Assembly (NCBI GenBank): GCA_020226215.1
Contig: CM035236.1
Location: forward strand, 45,631,057-45,695,056
Direction of reading: 5' to 3'
Source of the DNA: Sindora glabra
Taxonomy: Eukaryota; Streptophyta; Magnoliopsida; Fabales; Fabaceae
Length of the DNA: 64,000 nt
The notes beneath the pieces were generated by a model that was not told the DNA's origin, did no database searches, and saw only the letters and a program-made list of their open reading frames with translations. Position 1 is the first letter of the stretch; every line of letters starts with the position of its first letter. The translations under genes and the position numbers were made by a program. Shown in pieces: positions 1 through 10,994 of this stretch.

Positions 1-939
1 AATGATCTCCACTCCCTTATTTGGATAAAAAAAACTATGCTATTAGATTAAAGATAATAAAATGCTCTATTTATTTCTTATTATCTATTACATTTTTATT
101 AAATTTTATGTCTCTTTTTATTTGTCATTTTAAAACTACAATGACACATTAAGTTTTTTTTTCAATTTTACTCTTCTTTTTCATTAATAAATACTTTGTT
201 ATTTTATATGTTCATCTTTCAATGACTTAATAAATTTATTTAATAAATTTATTTTATTATATTTTTCCCTATTTTTAATCATCTCAAACTTTGTGATATA
301 ATCATCTTTTCACCCTTAACACACTTTAATTAGCATAGTCAAACTTAAAATGCACTAAGGAGTAAGCCTACATATCTAAATTTCAAGATATGAAACAAAT
401 TTTTATTAAGGATAATTTTGAAAAGTTAATTAAAAATAAACAAATAACATTATTTTATTAATCTATATTCATTCTGTTAATGAGGGAAGGAAGGAATACT
501 ATTGAATAATTACTTTAATTAATAAGTGCACTTATTATAAAGATGCATGAGAGAGAATAAGTGGAGTTGAGTTAAATATTTCAAATTATTACTTAAATAT
601 CCTTTAACATTTTATTATCATTAAGTTAATAGTATAATTTTTTATCCAAATCAAAAAGTGGTGGTTACTGATCTTTGTATATAGATACGAAAGTTAATAA
701 TCCCTTAGATAGGTATCACAATATGTTTGTATCCATCTCTGCTAAAATTGTTTTTTTTTCTTCATAAAATTTACAATAACATACTATTTACAAGAATGTT
801 TTAATCCATGTTTAAATTGAATATGAATTTTTCACACTCTATAATAGAGAATTTGGGTTCAAAGTGGATCAAATTTTTCTATGAGAAAGCACGAGTGAGA
901 GAGAAAGAAAGAAAATGATATTGTACTATTTATTGCTTG
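1..939. other. AT-rich intergenic sequence, no gene seen
   Basis: No reading frame with credible codon structure, no RNA gene and no clear transposon end were seen. The sequence is homopolymer-rich A/T DNA of the kind that fills the rest of the window. Confidence 0.6.
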
Positions 940-1590
940 TAATAAATAAATCTGAGTTTTCATCCCTTTCAGAGGATGATATGATAGAGTTCATTTGATC
1001 CTGTTTGAAAGATTCTCTGCAGTAAAGAACACATAGTTCCCGCTAATATTTAAAATTAAACATTAAGGTAACTAACCTTTTGATCTTCCTTGGCAGTTGG
1101 CATTTGGCAAGGAATTTCAGTGATAATTTTCCCATATCTTGCTTGATACAGCAATGTAATAATAGCTTATTGATGTATTTAAATATTTATTATGATTTTA
1201 TATTTAGTACAACTAATAGTAATAATTAATTTTTTTAAGAAAGAAATGGTATTAAATAGTTTTAGTGAGAGAAAAAGTATGACTAAATAATAAGTTATTT
1301 TTAATGACTAATTATTTAATTGTAAATTTTTTATCAAAAATCTTTACAATAATTATCTTTTTTAAAAAATAATTATTGCTAAAGATCATACCAAATTCAA
1401 AATCAATATATATATTACAATTAATTAATACTGACTTATTTTTATTGGTATACAAAATAAAGTTTGAATCAACAGAATCAAAAGACAAAGGAAAGATGTC
1501 AAAAAACTCAGCTAAAGACAACAAAGGTTCTTCCAATTCCTCTTCCATGCTTCGCTGGCAAAAGGATTGTTTATAGCTGAAAGCCAAATA
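940..1590 (-). pseudogene. Duplicated gene fragment, copy A (N-terminal exon plus downstream piece)
   Basis: On the minus strand an ATG at about 1549 opens a short frame beginning MEEELEEPLLSLAEF. A matching frame beginning MEEKLKEPLWTSADL lies at about 34700, and the two agree in register for about 27 residues. Further along the minus strand, 950-1040 encodes a piece reading VFFTAENLSNRIK that matches VFFTGENLLNRIK in the other copy; here an in-frame stop follows at once. Position, order and strand are the same in both copies, so this is a duplicated coding fragment and not chance. The acidic MEEE-EPLL start resembles some plant membrane transporters, but that is only an impression and the family is not identified. 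About 380 bp of extra AT-rich DNA separates the two pieces here compared with the other copy. Confidence 0.45.
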
Positions 1591-1640
1591 GAAAGGCCAA
1601 GATTTCAGTGGTACATGCCATGATGACAGACAATACGTTC

Positions 1641-2207
1641 ATAAAAATTAAGGGCTTGCATAGATTACTATTGGTAGCATCACAAAAATAATACTGCCTT
1701 AAAAAATTTTGCCACAATTTTTTTTAATCACAAAGTGGGATAGATAATCCATGCTCGTTAATAAATAAAATTTGTCTATAATAACCAAAATCTTATTAAT
1801 ACCATAACTTTATTTCTTAATTAGTGTGTAAACCTACCATTATGAATACGGCAAATAGCTGTAAGAAACTTCACAAGATACATTTAAGATATTGACAAAA
1901 TAGACTTTCAAACACCATCGATGTCACTCGTATATATGATAAAGAATCTCGAAGGGTGATATCTGGTCCTCATTTGACCTCGGATAGACACCAGAGTGAG
2001 CAGAATCCCATATCCGTTTTTAACCATTTATTTTTAACTAAATATCAGAAGTTAAACGCGGATCTGATAGATTAAAAATGTTTTTTTTTTTATCAAAGAA
2101 TATCAATAGAGAATGAATACAGTTAAAAAAATCCTTAACTTTTATAAACTGAAATAACGGGTAATATTAAACATATTTTAAAAAAATAATGATATATTAT
2201 ATGTAAG
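1641..2207. other. AT-rich intergenic sequence, no gene seen
   Basis: Nothing recognisable was seen. Short frames are interrupted every few tens of codons. Confidence 0.5.
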
Positions 2208-2260
2208 CACTACTACAAAAATGTGCTTCGACATTAGTTATTAGGGAACGGATATCAAAT
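2208..2260 (+). mobile_element. Probable CACTA-type transposon terminus
   Basis: The string CACTACTACAAAAATGTG has the plant CACTA (En/Spm) terminal form CACTAC-ACAAAAA. It is followed by CGACATTAGTTATTAG, and related AATGTTAG / ACATTAG motifs recur over the next several hundred bases, as expected of subterminal repeats. A related end starts at 59531. No convincing opposite end was found; a degenerate TTTAGTG near 3385 is possible. The extent of the element is therefore unknown and it may be truncated. Confidence 0.4.
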
Positions 2261-5200
2261 GGGAGGGGAAGAATTAGTTTAGAAATTTGAAATATAATAC
2301 ATCAATTTTTTTTATAAAACTAATATTTAAAGTAATGTTAGTCGTTAGAGTTAGAAAATGAAATCACTTAAAATGTTAGTCTTTTTTTTTTAATAAATAA
2401 CTGCTATGCTTTTTTCTCATGAGACTTTAAAATTGATGTCTAAAGTTATAGCAATGGTGATATTTTTGAAAATATAAAAAAAAATTATATGTTGATTTTT
2501 TTTATAAATAATTAACATTTAAAGTTATAGGAGCAATAGCATTTGCACTATAAATAAAACAAGTCTTATTTTTTTACTCTCTTATTTATTTCCAAGTTCT
2601 TTTTCTATTTTCATCCAATTCTCTCTATAAAATACTAAATCTCATTTCATCTTTTATTATATATCAATAAGCTACTGATATTACTGCAGCTAATATCAAG
2701 CATGAAACAAGTTTAAAATATAAATGTGCCTTTTTCCTTTTTCCATTTCTCTCATTTTTAACTCAAGTTTTTTTTAAATTTTTTTTTTGTGTTTCATTTG
2801 TACAACTTTTGAAGTTGAATCTAAATTTTTGATGCCTATTATATATTTGATAAAATGTTGTAGAAGAGGCCAAAGTTAGCTACACAACAATGAAAAATAG
2901 AGAAAAAATGAAACCGATTCATGAAAATATCCGCTTTAGCAATTTTGGGAGGGTTTTTCTTTTAAGGCATTTTGCATATAAATATATTTAAAAAAATTAT
3001 ATGAAATCAATATAAAATTTGCCCCAAATGAATAATTGAGTGGGAAATTATAAAATTTCAAAATTTTTATCTAAAAATACATATTTTTATTGGGATGGTG
3101 GGTTTATTGAATTTTTCCTATAAATATTCTGGTAGAAAAGTCAAAAATTGATATTAACCAAATATTATGGAACAATTTTACATCAAATTTTTTTATTAAA
3201 AATGATGTGAAACGTAAAAAGATTAAAATATATTTTAAACGAAAACATCAATTTTTAGCAAAAAACCAATGTGGAAACCCTTTTTCACATTGATTATATA
3301 ATTAACGTAGAATGGTCTACAATGATATCTATACTTACACCAATTAATAATCGATGTCTAACTTATTAAATAATTAATGTTGTTTAGTGAAGTTGTTCTC
3401 CTTTATTATTTTTTTGTTCTCTTATTCTATTGAGATATTATATATAGGTTATCTTTTGTCATGTTATTTTTATAAAAAGAACTTATTATTCTATTCAAAC
3501 AACAAAAATTGAAAAATTAAAAAAAGGGGAAAAATTACTATTTTGACATTAAATTTTGGTGTTAATTCTTTAATTGTCAACGCTGTAAAATTTTTGCAAA
3601 AATAGTTATACATGGATAACTATTCTTGACTATAAATAATCAAAATTGGCAGCTAAGAATGAATTAATTAGGGGTGGTCAAACAGTTAAAAATGGATTAA
3701 TTTTTTTAAGGATTGAATAAGAGAGATTAAATTAAAAAAATTCCTTAACGACAACATTTATAATATATTCTCTGAAGTACATTTTTTATAAGATGAATAA
3801 TTAATCTACTGAATACATACAAATATTCAAAATTGAATCTAAGAAGCAAATAAAAGAAAGCGTATTAAAAGGATATTAAATGGGACTTGAATTAAAGATT
3901 ATAAACAGTTGCTATTACATTATTTGTTTGTGGTTGCAATGGTTTAATATATTGCTTATATCCAGTTTAAAAATTCTTTATGTACTCTTGATATCCTTTG
4001 ATATCCTTTGTTGGACATATTATTCACTTGAGGTCAATCTATATTTATATTTTAAAGTTTAAATTCGATTATTATAAGTCTGAAACTTTTGGTACTATTT
4101 TTTTTTCAAAGAAAACCTTTGACACTATTGTAGAATAAGAAAGTGATACATTATTAAAATATACTAATAATTAAACCTTTTTTTTAACAATTTTAAATTC
4201 TTATTTTTTTAATATAAATAGGACAAACTATGTAAAACTTTTTTCGTTTTTGGATTTCACTCATATATCCTTGTACTTTTTAGTGTGGGATTTATATAGG
4301 ATGAAAGTAGTAAACGATAAATTATTTTTAATAATAGCATCTCTAAAGAAAATTTGTAAAACTTTTGATACTATAATTGAATAAATAAATAATATGTTAT
4401 TAAAAAATAAATTAAGAGAAATTTAATAGTTTTAAATCCTTACTCAATCAATCCTACATCATTGATTATTCTCACAAATTTCAACTTGAATACGGACGAC
4501 GGAGTGAATGTATAAGGAAAGGAGAGCTTGAAGGTTTTAAGGTGGTATTTTGACAAAAAAAATTTAAGAATATGAAGAAAATAATGACATAAGATACATA
4601 AAAGAGGACAAAAAAAATTATAATTTATTTATATCAACTCCAAGGCGTTAGGCGGTTGTACAGTAATGGAGTATTTGAATAGTATTTTTAAAACTTTTCA
4701 CCGTCAATTAGAAAAAAAAAAGGATGAAATTATGGTGTATTATTGAATTTAGTGGAGTACCAATGCAACAATGGATGAAAGGTTATGATTTAATTATGAA
4801 AGGTTATGATTTAATTAGGACTTGTGAGTGATATAGGCAACTTAAAAGGGAAGTATTTCCTTAATGATCCTAACAAAAAATGAAGATTTTCAATTACCTC
4901 TTTAGAAAAATAAAAACTAACTGAATCATTATTTACCTAGGATCTCATTTTCACACCCTAAAATCTATTTCCAAATTTTTATTTTCACCCAAGAGCTAAA
5001 AAAAGCCCAAATTTTGCCCGGGAAATTCTATAATTCCCTTTCCCGAAGCAAGGCAAATCTTTAGAACAACAAAAACATAATTTTGTACTATCATTTTTCT
5101 TAGGCCTCAACAAGATTCTTGTCAAGCAAAAAGCAAGAATAACAGTAAAGAAACAATTGCATTCTGCCACACGATCAACATTTACTACTTCAGCTCTATT

Positions 5201-5639
5201 GAACTCATTCAAGACGCACCATCGATAACAACCGCAGATCTTCACTGCTTCTGAAGCAATTACCGTTGTCTATATATTCTGCAACATCGATGATAGATTC
5301 AATTGAGGATCAATCATTTGGGCCTTCATCTAACAGTGAATTATGAATTGTAGCCTAAATATATTCCAATCCAAAAGCATTTGTGCAATTCCCATTGAGT
5401 GAGGGGTCACAATATGATTTTGCAATATTGATAGAATGTGCCTAACTGACTTCTTTCTCCCAGTTGCAAGATTGAGTGACAACTATGACTAAATGACAAC
5501 TATTGATTTTATGTTGCATCGGTACACTACCTTTTTAATGGTACAACGAAGTCTGTTCCTTAATTAAAAATAAAATAAAATTAAAAACCACTTTCAATAT
5601 TGTTCACATGTTTAAAAGTCCAAACATCCTCACATGATG
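2261..5639. other. AT-rich sequence, possible CACTA body then no gene seen
   Basis: The first ~1.1 kb may be the interior of a CACTA element. The rest holds only short frames. The least biased is an 86-codon minus-strand frame at 4985-5245 that begins MKICGCYRWCVLNEF. It is cysteine-rich and has a hydrophobic middle, but shows no recognisable domain or supporting context, so it is not called as a gene. Confidence 0.4.
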
Positions 5640-6190
5640 TTTACTTTGTTAATATATTATCCATTTAAGATCAAGTTTTCAAATTCTTTACAGAAATATC
5701 ATGCAACTTATAAGTGCATAAATCTTATACGTCATTATTCACACATTTTGAATTTGCCTTTCCAAAATGCATTCTCAAGAAGCTTTTAGATTCACACATT
5801 TCCTTGAACGTTTACAGTTTATTTGAAGATAAACTGAAAATTTGAGGAGAATAATGGGTATTGGATTCATAAAAAGGGAGAAATACACATATAAGATCAT
5901 ATTATTTTTTTTGAGAAAATAAAAATAAATTATAAATATTAATATCATATATAATTTGTTTATTAAGTTTAGAGTGGCAAAGCCGCTGAACTGTTGCATT
6001 GTTACACATAAGAATTCAATATCGAGCATAAATGTAAATGAAGGTAGAATTTTTTAAGAATAATGGAATATTACTTGAAAAAAAAAATTCTAAGATGGAA
6101 ATGTGTTAATAAAGTAAATCATAAATGGATTTATTAGGAATTTTGATTTAAGGATAGGCATGTGAAATCAATCTAAATTAGAGGTGGGTC
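5640..6190. repeat. Segmental duplication, copy A, block 1
   Basis: This block aligns directly with 35800-36420. Shared landmarks include CAAAATGCATTCTCAAGAAG (5763) against CAAAATGCATCCTCAAAAAG (35917), and GGGTATTGGATTCATAAAA against GGCTATTGGATTCATAAAA. The (AAT/ATT)n array of copy B is absent here. No gene is evident in either copy; the 84-codon minus-strand frame at 5775-6029 is not preserved in copy B. Confidence 0.7.
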
Positions 6191-6194
6191 AACA

Positions 6195-6604
6195 CTGATG
6201 CCTTGCTTGGTTGTTAGGGGAAAAAAGGAAAAAAATGGCAAGAAAGAAAATAGTAAAAATTTTCTTTCTTCTTTTCTTGGCTGAAATGAAAATAAGAAGA
6301 AAGAAAATAAAACAATGATTTTTTTCATTTGTTTAAATAGAAAAATAAGAGGAAAAAAAGTTAAATTTTATTGAATAATAATAATATTCTTAAACTTAAT
6401 TTTTAAAAAAGGTATGAAATTATCGTTTTTTCTATCACTTTTCCTCTCAAGTTTGTAAAGTAAAAAAAATAGTAAATTTGTCTCATTTCTTTAATTTTTA
6501 ACTTTTTTCTACAAGTAAAGAAAAAATTTGTTTATTAATCTTTTTCCTCTCTTTTTTAGTGCCCTTCATTCTATTTTCTATAGAAATAAGCAATGGACCG
6601 ACAA
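6195..6604. mobile_element. MITE-like insertion present only in copy A (PIF/Harbinger-like)
   Basis: Copy B reads straight through from AGTGGGTGAACA to ATAATTTATCC. Copy A has about 410 bp between the matching flanks. The insert begins near GATGCCTTGCTTGGTTG and ends with GCAATGGACC, which read inward as GGTCCATTGCTT is a weak inverted repeat of the start. The flanking direct repeat is about 3 bp (ACA or CAA). This suggests PIF/Harbinger, but the ends are diverged and the boundaries are good only to a few bases. Confidence 0.5.
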
Positions 6605-7590
6605 ACAATAATTTATTCTTGAAAAAGCAGACTCATATAAATTACATGCCAAATTTGTCAAAATTTTAGTATTAAAAAAATTGATCTGGCACGGATCACA
6701 ATTAGCTTTTACGCAATAGATATTTTATGTCAAAAATAGACGCGAATATAATAAAAAACCTTGAAGTACCATTAAAATTTAGTTTATATTCGTGATTAAT
6801 AAATATATGAATAATTAAATAAATTGTACCAATATCTAATTCTCAAAATAAGAAATTTTGTTCTTAAATAGACGCTTGTTTAAAAATAAAAATGACATAA
6901 ATACATAATAAAAATTATACTAAGCATAGTATAAAATTCAGGTAAAATTGCTTAGGTGTGATTATTCATTCAAATTACGATACATGCGTTAATTATTCTA
7001 TTAATTATTATTGACAACAATTATAATTTGATGATTACAATAATTATTAATATGATAATTATTATTTCTTAAATAGAGCAATTAATACTTATTTTTAACT
7101 CAAATATCTAAATATATTTATTTACGTTTTGTTTTAAAATATATGATACTGAGCGAATAGTGAATATATTTTAATAATTTTATAAAATTGGATCATGAAA
7201 ATTAAAAGTTATTTATTCTTTTGATATTTTTTTAACAACGCATCATATTAGAAGGATAAGTTTTTTATCTTTCAAAGTGATATAACTTTTTCAATATCAG
7301 TAACAGGGGAACTATAATGATGCAAAAAATTTCCTGCTGCAAAATTGAAATAGAAAACAGAAATATTTTGAACGAAACGGGTCGTATATGTATAAGTATA
7401 TATAATACAAATTATTTGAGTATTTAATTATGGTCGTATAACATGGTAATAATATAAAACAATACCGTCATTTTTAAATACGACAAATAATATAAACTTG
7501 GTTCAATCGAATAAACTATAATTTTCTATCATACATGACAAGCTTCAGCTATTTTTCTTGAAAGATCAGGTCACCGTTTAATCATCAACA
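6605..7590. repeat. Segmental duplication, copy A, block 2
   Basis: The alignment resumes with 36420-36915, 37380-37481 and 42469-42660. Examples are TAGTGAATATATT, ACTAGAAGGATA against ATTAGAAGGATA, and TCACCGTTTAATCATC against TCACCTTTTAATCATC. Gaps in the alignment coincide with transposons inserted in copy B. Confidence 0.65.
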
Positions 7591-8690
7591 TAACAAATAT
7601 GGTTACAGACAAATTGTTATTCCCGAACAGCTCAGAATCAATTTCAATAAAGTTTCGCAAAATATTTGATTAAACGATTCGAGTTAAAATAAGTCAAATT
7701 TAATTAATATATAAGTTGAATTTCAATGTTATATTACTCTGTTCGAATTCATGCGCCCAACAATAATTTTTTTTATACTATATATAAAAAATATAATATA
7801 TAAAAAATTTAATCTTTTTAGTATTTATTATTGTTGCATGAAGAACTATGACACTTTAATTAAATTAATTAACTTTTTAATATGTATTACTTTTTATTAA
7901 ATATAATTATTAGGATTATGTGATGATTGTGCATATATTTTTGATAGATTTGACAGTTGTAAAAAAATTTACGTTGATAAATAAAATGAGGCAAAAAAAA
8001 TTCAATATCTAATTTATTCATGAAAGATAAAATTTTATATGATTAAATTGAGGTGAAATGATAAATTATTCAAATAAGATTGTAAAAATCTGACTGGGTT
8101 CATTTTCATTAAAAACTTGAATTTAAATATTTCAAGTTTTATGAGAAAATGGCCAAAGAACATACTATTTGGTTAAACTCATATAAAGCCATTTAAATTC
8201 GTAATCAAATTTAGTGATATTTGGCTCAAGTTCAAATTTGTTTATTATTAGCTAATTTAAATTTAAATATATGAACATTCAGTTTAGCTAATTTGTTTGC
8301 ACCCCTAATAACAAGTGCAGAAAATATGTACTATAATACATGTTTTTAACTTTATCCAATAAATAAGACCCAACTAGAAGTATTCAATACATATGAATTT
8401 TATGGATAAATGAATAATACAATTAATATTAATAATTATATCTTATTTAATAAATGAAAGTAAAAACAAACATTTTGGTTGAATTATTTAAAAATTAAAT
8501 TTAAATTTAATCAATTGAGAATGTAAAATATTTTATATTATTAATAAATTGGAGAAAGATACTTCATTAAAAAAATAAAAGTAATTACTAATTATGAAAT
8601 TTTGATTGTAATAAAAGAATTTTAATAAATTTTTATTGGTATAAACAACAGAATAATAATATAAATATACTTTACGTTAAATTTAAAATT
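7591..8690. other. Copy-A-specific 1.1 kb, no gene seen
   Basis: Copy B goes from the shared TAATCATC motif to the promoter in about 20 bp, while copy A holds about 1.1 kb of AT-rich DNA. This is either an insertion here or a deletion in copy B. No inverted ends or coding potential were recognised. Confidence 0.4.
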
Positions 8691-8699
8691 TTCTCAACA

Positions 8700-8836
8700 A
8701 GAGCAGCCGTCTTCTTCCTCTATATAAATCCCATCCCACTTCCTCACATTTCCACGTTTCACAAAGTCCCTCCTTCTCTGGGCTTGCTTTAGTTCTTATA
8801 TCATCTCTACTACTCTCTCTCTCTCTATACTCTCAC

Positions 8837-8840
<4 letters not shown>
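8700..8840 (+). promoter_or_regulatory. TATA promoter and CT-rich leader of small gene, copy A
   Basis: A good TATA box (CTATATAAATCCC, 8719-8731) lies about 390 bp before the ATG at 9109, but about 130 bp before it once the later (TA)n and MITE insertions are discounted. It is followed by TTCCTCACATTTCCACGT and a CTCTCTCTC leader. The same arrangement lies at 42691-42820 ahead of copy B. Conservation of TATA box and leader between copies supports a real ancestral promoter. Whether it still works is unknown. Confidence 0.6.

Positions 8841-8904
<64 letters not shown>
8841..8904. repeat. (TA)n microsatellite
   Basis: An uninterrupted run of about 32 TA dinucleotides lies in the leader of small-gene copy A. 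Copy B has a short CATA run at the same place. Confidence 0.95.
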
Positions 8905-8907
<3 letters not shown>

Positions 8908-8909
<2 letters not shown>

Positions 8910-9068
8910 GGGATTTAAATTGCGGTTGTGGTCACGATTGCGGTCGCATCGCAATGCGGATGAATGCGAAAAAATACGGCCATAACGGTCTAAAATTGCG
9001 GGAAATCGCAGATGCGGTCTCCCTTGAAAACGTAATATTGCGGTTGCGGACCATTTTTTAAATCCTAG
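8908..9068. mobile_element. hAT-type MITE 1, in 5' leader of small-gene copy A
   Basis: The 161-bp element begins TAGGGATTTAAATTGCGG and ends TTTTTTAAATCCTAG; read inward the right end is CTAGGATTTAAAAAATGG. The interior is rich in GCGG/CGCA, unlike its surroundings. Flanking 8-mers ATATAAAA and ATATATAA match at 7 of 8, fitting a hAT target duplication. It is the same family as the element at 9151-9294, whose end is CAGGGATTTAAAAAATGG. Confidence 0.65.
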
Positions 9069-9142
9069 ATATATAATTCATTATAATAGTTGCTGAACAA
9101 AAAAGAAGATGGAGATTATTGACATCATACACTGTGAGAACT

Positions 9143-9302
9143 TGAATAGGCAGGGATTTAAAAAATGGTCCGCAATATTGCAATTGTGGACTACACCACA
9201 TTTGCATTTTTCTACAATTGCACCTCTCGACAGTTGCATTTTCTTGCATTACGTGATTTTGCGGCTGCGACTACAATCACAATTTAAATCGCTGTGAATA
9301 GG
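9143..9302. repeat. 8-bp target duplication pair TGAATAGG
   Basis: TGAATAGG occurs at 9143-9150 and again at 9295-9302, exactly flanking the MITE at 9151-9294. Removing one copy plus the MITE restores continuity with copy B (ENLNRYWRRRR there, ENLNRNWRRRR here). Confidence 0.9.
9151..9294. mobile_element. hAT-type MITE 2, inside small-gene copy A
   Basis: The 144-bp element has terminal inverted repeats CAGGGATTTAAA / CAGCGATTTAAA (right end read inward), a perfect 8-bp target duplication, and an interior of alternating GCGG/TTGCA motifs. It has no coding capacity. It lies in the opposite orientation to, and about 80 bp from, MITE 1 of the same family. Confidence 0.9.
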
Positions 9303-9620
9303 AATTGGAGAAGAAGAAGATACCAAAGGCTAAATGCTACAAACAATAAGAAGCTACAAAAGCTGACTCTTAGAGCCACTTCTTGCAGTCAAAACTCTTG
9401 CGCAACAATTCTTTGGAAAATAAGAGTTATCGTTCCAAGATTCCAATCAAAGAAACTTTCTCCATTTGAGCTTTTGTCTAAATTCAGCGAAGCTTGTGCC
9501 CGTATGATGCACCGGCTGGCCGGTGAAACTATTAGCCTCATCCACGTTATTTTCTATGGAGAAAACATCTGTGTAGCATCTTATCTTGGCATAGTTTCAA
9601 GTTGCGGTCTGCAAATGTGA

Positions 9621-9909
9621 TATTGCATTGCAGTTGCTGCAATTGCAATTTAATACGTTTGTGACAGTGAAGAATTCTGTGTGGAAGTATTTTGGGTTTC
9701 TCTTTGAGTTGCTGCTACTCTTTAATTACGTGTTGGTTCTCTTTCTCTCTCTCTTTCTTTATTCCTTCGTTTTCAATTGTATTTTTACTTGCTAGAGTCT
9801 TGTCTTCTGCATGTTATTTGATTGATTGGTTTGAACTTTGAAAGTGTGTTTGCAGTAAATGGTAGTCCTAAAGATGGCTAAAATTTGCATTTTTTTTTGG
9901 CATCGGATA
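9621..9909. other. 3' flank of small-gene copy A
   Basis: The flank is partly alignable with 43200-43450 (AACTGCAATTGCAATTTAATAC-type sequence, then GTTGGTT and TTGCTTTCCATGTTATTTGA-like sequence). No gene was seen. Confidence 0.5.
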
Positions 9910-9918
9910 CGTGGATTT
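9910..9918. repeat. Left 9-bp target duplication of MULE 1
   Basis: CGTGGATTT here is repeated exactly at 21210-21218, flanking the element. Confidence 0.9.
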
Positions 9919-10095
9919 GGTAAAAGTATCAAATTATAGTTTTTTCAAAAATTAATTTTTGTTTTACCGTTGTTCAAAAATATATTACCAAAATATGCGT
10001 TACGGGCGGAGGCGCCAGGGGAGTTGGCGCCTGCAAGGAGGAGGCGCCACTTTGGGTGCCATTCACGGTGGCGCCCCTAGAGCAGCTTGAGGGCG
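9919..10095. repeat. Left terminal inverted repeat and GGCGCC dyads of MULE 1
   Basis: Terminal sequence of about 90 bp inversely matches 21120-21209. It is followed at 10008-10080 by four GGCGCC palindromes within a GC-rich island (GGAGGCGCCAGG, GTTGGCGCC, GAGGCGCCAC, GGTGGCGCCCC). Confidence 0.8.
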
Positions 10096-10129
10096 TCGTT
10101 CAAAATAGTGCCCTCATTGCAATTTTACT

Positions 10130-10350
10130 GCAATTTTTTAAAAATAAATAATGTGTGATTGTGACTAAAAAATTTTTTTTAAAATTTTTTAAAAAATAAT
10201 TAATATGTGATTGTGACTCAAAATAAATTTTTATAAAAAAAATTTAAAAATAAATAATGTGTGATTGTGACTCAAAATAATTTTTTTAAAAAAATTTTAA
10301 AAATAAATAACGTGTGATTGTGACTCAAAATAAATTTTTAAAAATAAATG
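10130..10350. repeat. Minisatellite, about four ~56-bp units
   Basis: The phrase AAATAAT-TGTGATTGTGACTCAAAATAA recurs about four times with A/T-tract variation. Only one diverged copy is present at the equivalent place in MULE 2 (about 61715-61760), so the array expanded in this element. Confidence 0.8.
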
Positions 10351-10990
10351 ACTAATTTCATAATTATATTGGATATCATTAAAAAATATTTTATTCCACT
10401 TTGATATTTAATTCATAAATTTATTATAAGAATTAAATAAGAAAGTAGTTAATAATAATATATTTAATAAAAATAATAGATATCTAGTAAATAATTAAAT
10501 ATTATTAAAATAAAATGTAGGATCAATAAATAATAATTACATTATTTATATTAATATCTCTAAAAATTTGATTCCATGACACTTAATATATATCATTTTT
10601 CGGAATTATATACTTCCACCGTTCGGAATTATATTATTACAAGTAATTATTTAATACATTATTAGACATAAGCAAATTTATTGAATTATTCGATAATATT
10701 CTTTGTATACGAAGTTGAAAATTATTAAAAATGAAAAGAAATATAATGAAATAAATGTTTCTTTGTATTTTGTATTTTTTTCGATAATATTCTTGCTACT
10801 TTGTATTTATTTTAATAAAATTATTTTTATTTTGTAACAAACTAAATACGAAATGATGAAGTTAAAGATAGTTGAAGTTTAAAAAAAATGTGGTTATTTC
10901 GTTGCAATAATCTTTTCATTTTGTAATGAAATTAAGATTATAACATGAATTAATTCCTTTTTATTTCGTCACAATTACAAAATATTTTGG
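10351..10990. other. MULE 1 left arm, AT-rich, no gene
   Basis: The sequence is collinear with 61760-62400 of MULE 2, including the shared run GAATTAAATAAGAAAGTAGT. It is noncoding in both. Confidence 0.6.
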
Positions 10991-10994
10991 CAAT

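Larger units (their letters stand above)
9109..9620 (+). pseudogene. Small basic plant protein (WRRRRYQRL family), copy A, split by MITE
   Basis: The ATG at 9109 reads 14 codons ending ENLNR, then runs into a 144-bp hAT MITE. The frame resumes after it as NWRRRRYQRLNATNNKK and continues to a TGA at 9620. Without the MITE the frame would be about 119 codons. The N-terminal WRRRRYQRL block, a middle KIR-x-PRF segment and the C-terminal SPFELLSKFSEACARMMHRL segment fit my recollection of a plant-specific family of about 100-residue basic proteins of unknown function. MITE plus target duplication add 152 bp, which is not a multiple of three, so the frame is broken. Copy B at 42849 has tryptophan changed to stop at a position where this copy keeps TGG. 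There is also a 24-bp in-frame insertion after codon 2 relative to copy B. No membrane segment or signal peptide is evident. Confidence 0.65.

Noticed and set aside
4985..5245. 86-codon Cys-rich minus-strand frame
   Set aside because: Unbiased composition but no recognisable family, no promoter, and no counterpart in the duplicate copy; not supportable as a gene.
10008..10085. GGCGCC cluster considered as a CRISPR-like or tRNA-like structure
   Set aside because: Units are irregular dyads without constant spacers and no cloverleaf can be drawn; they recur at other MULE ends.
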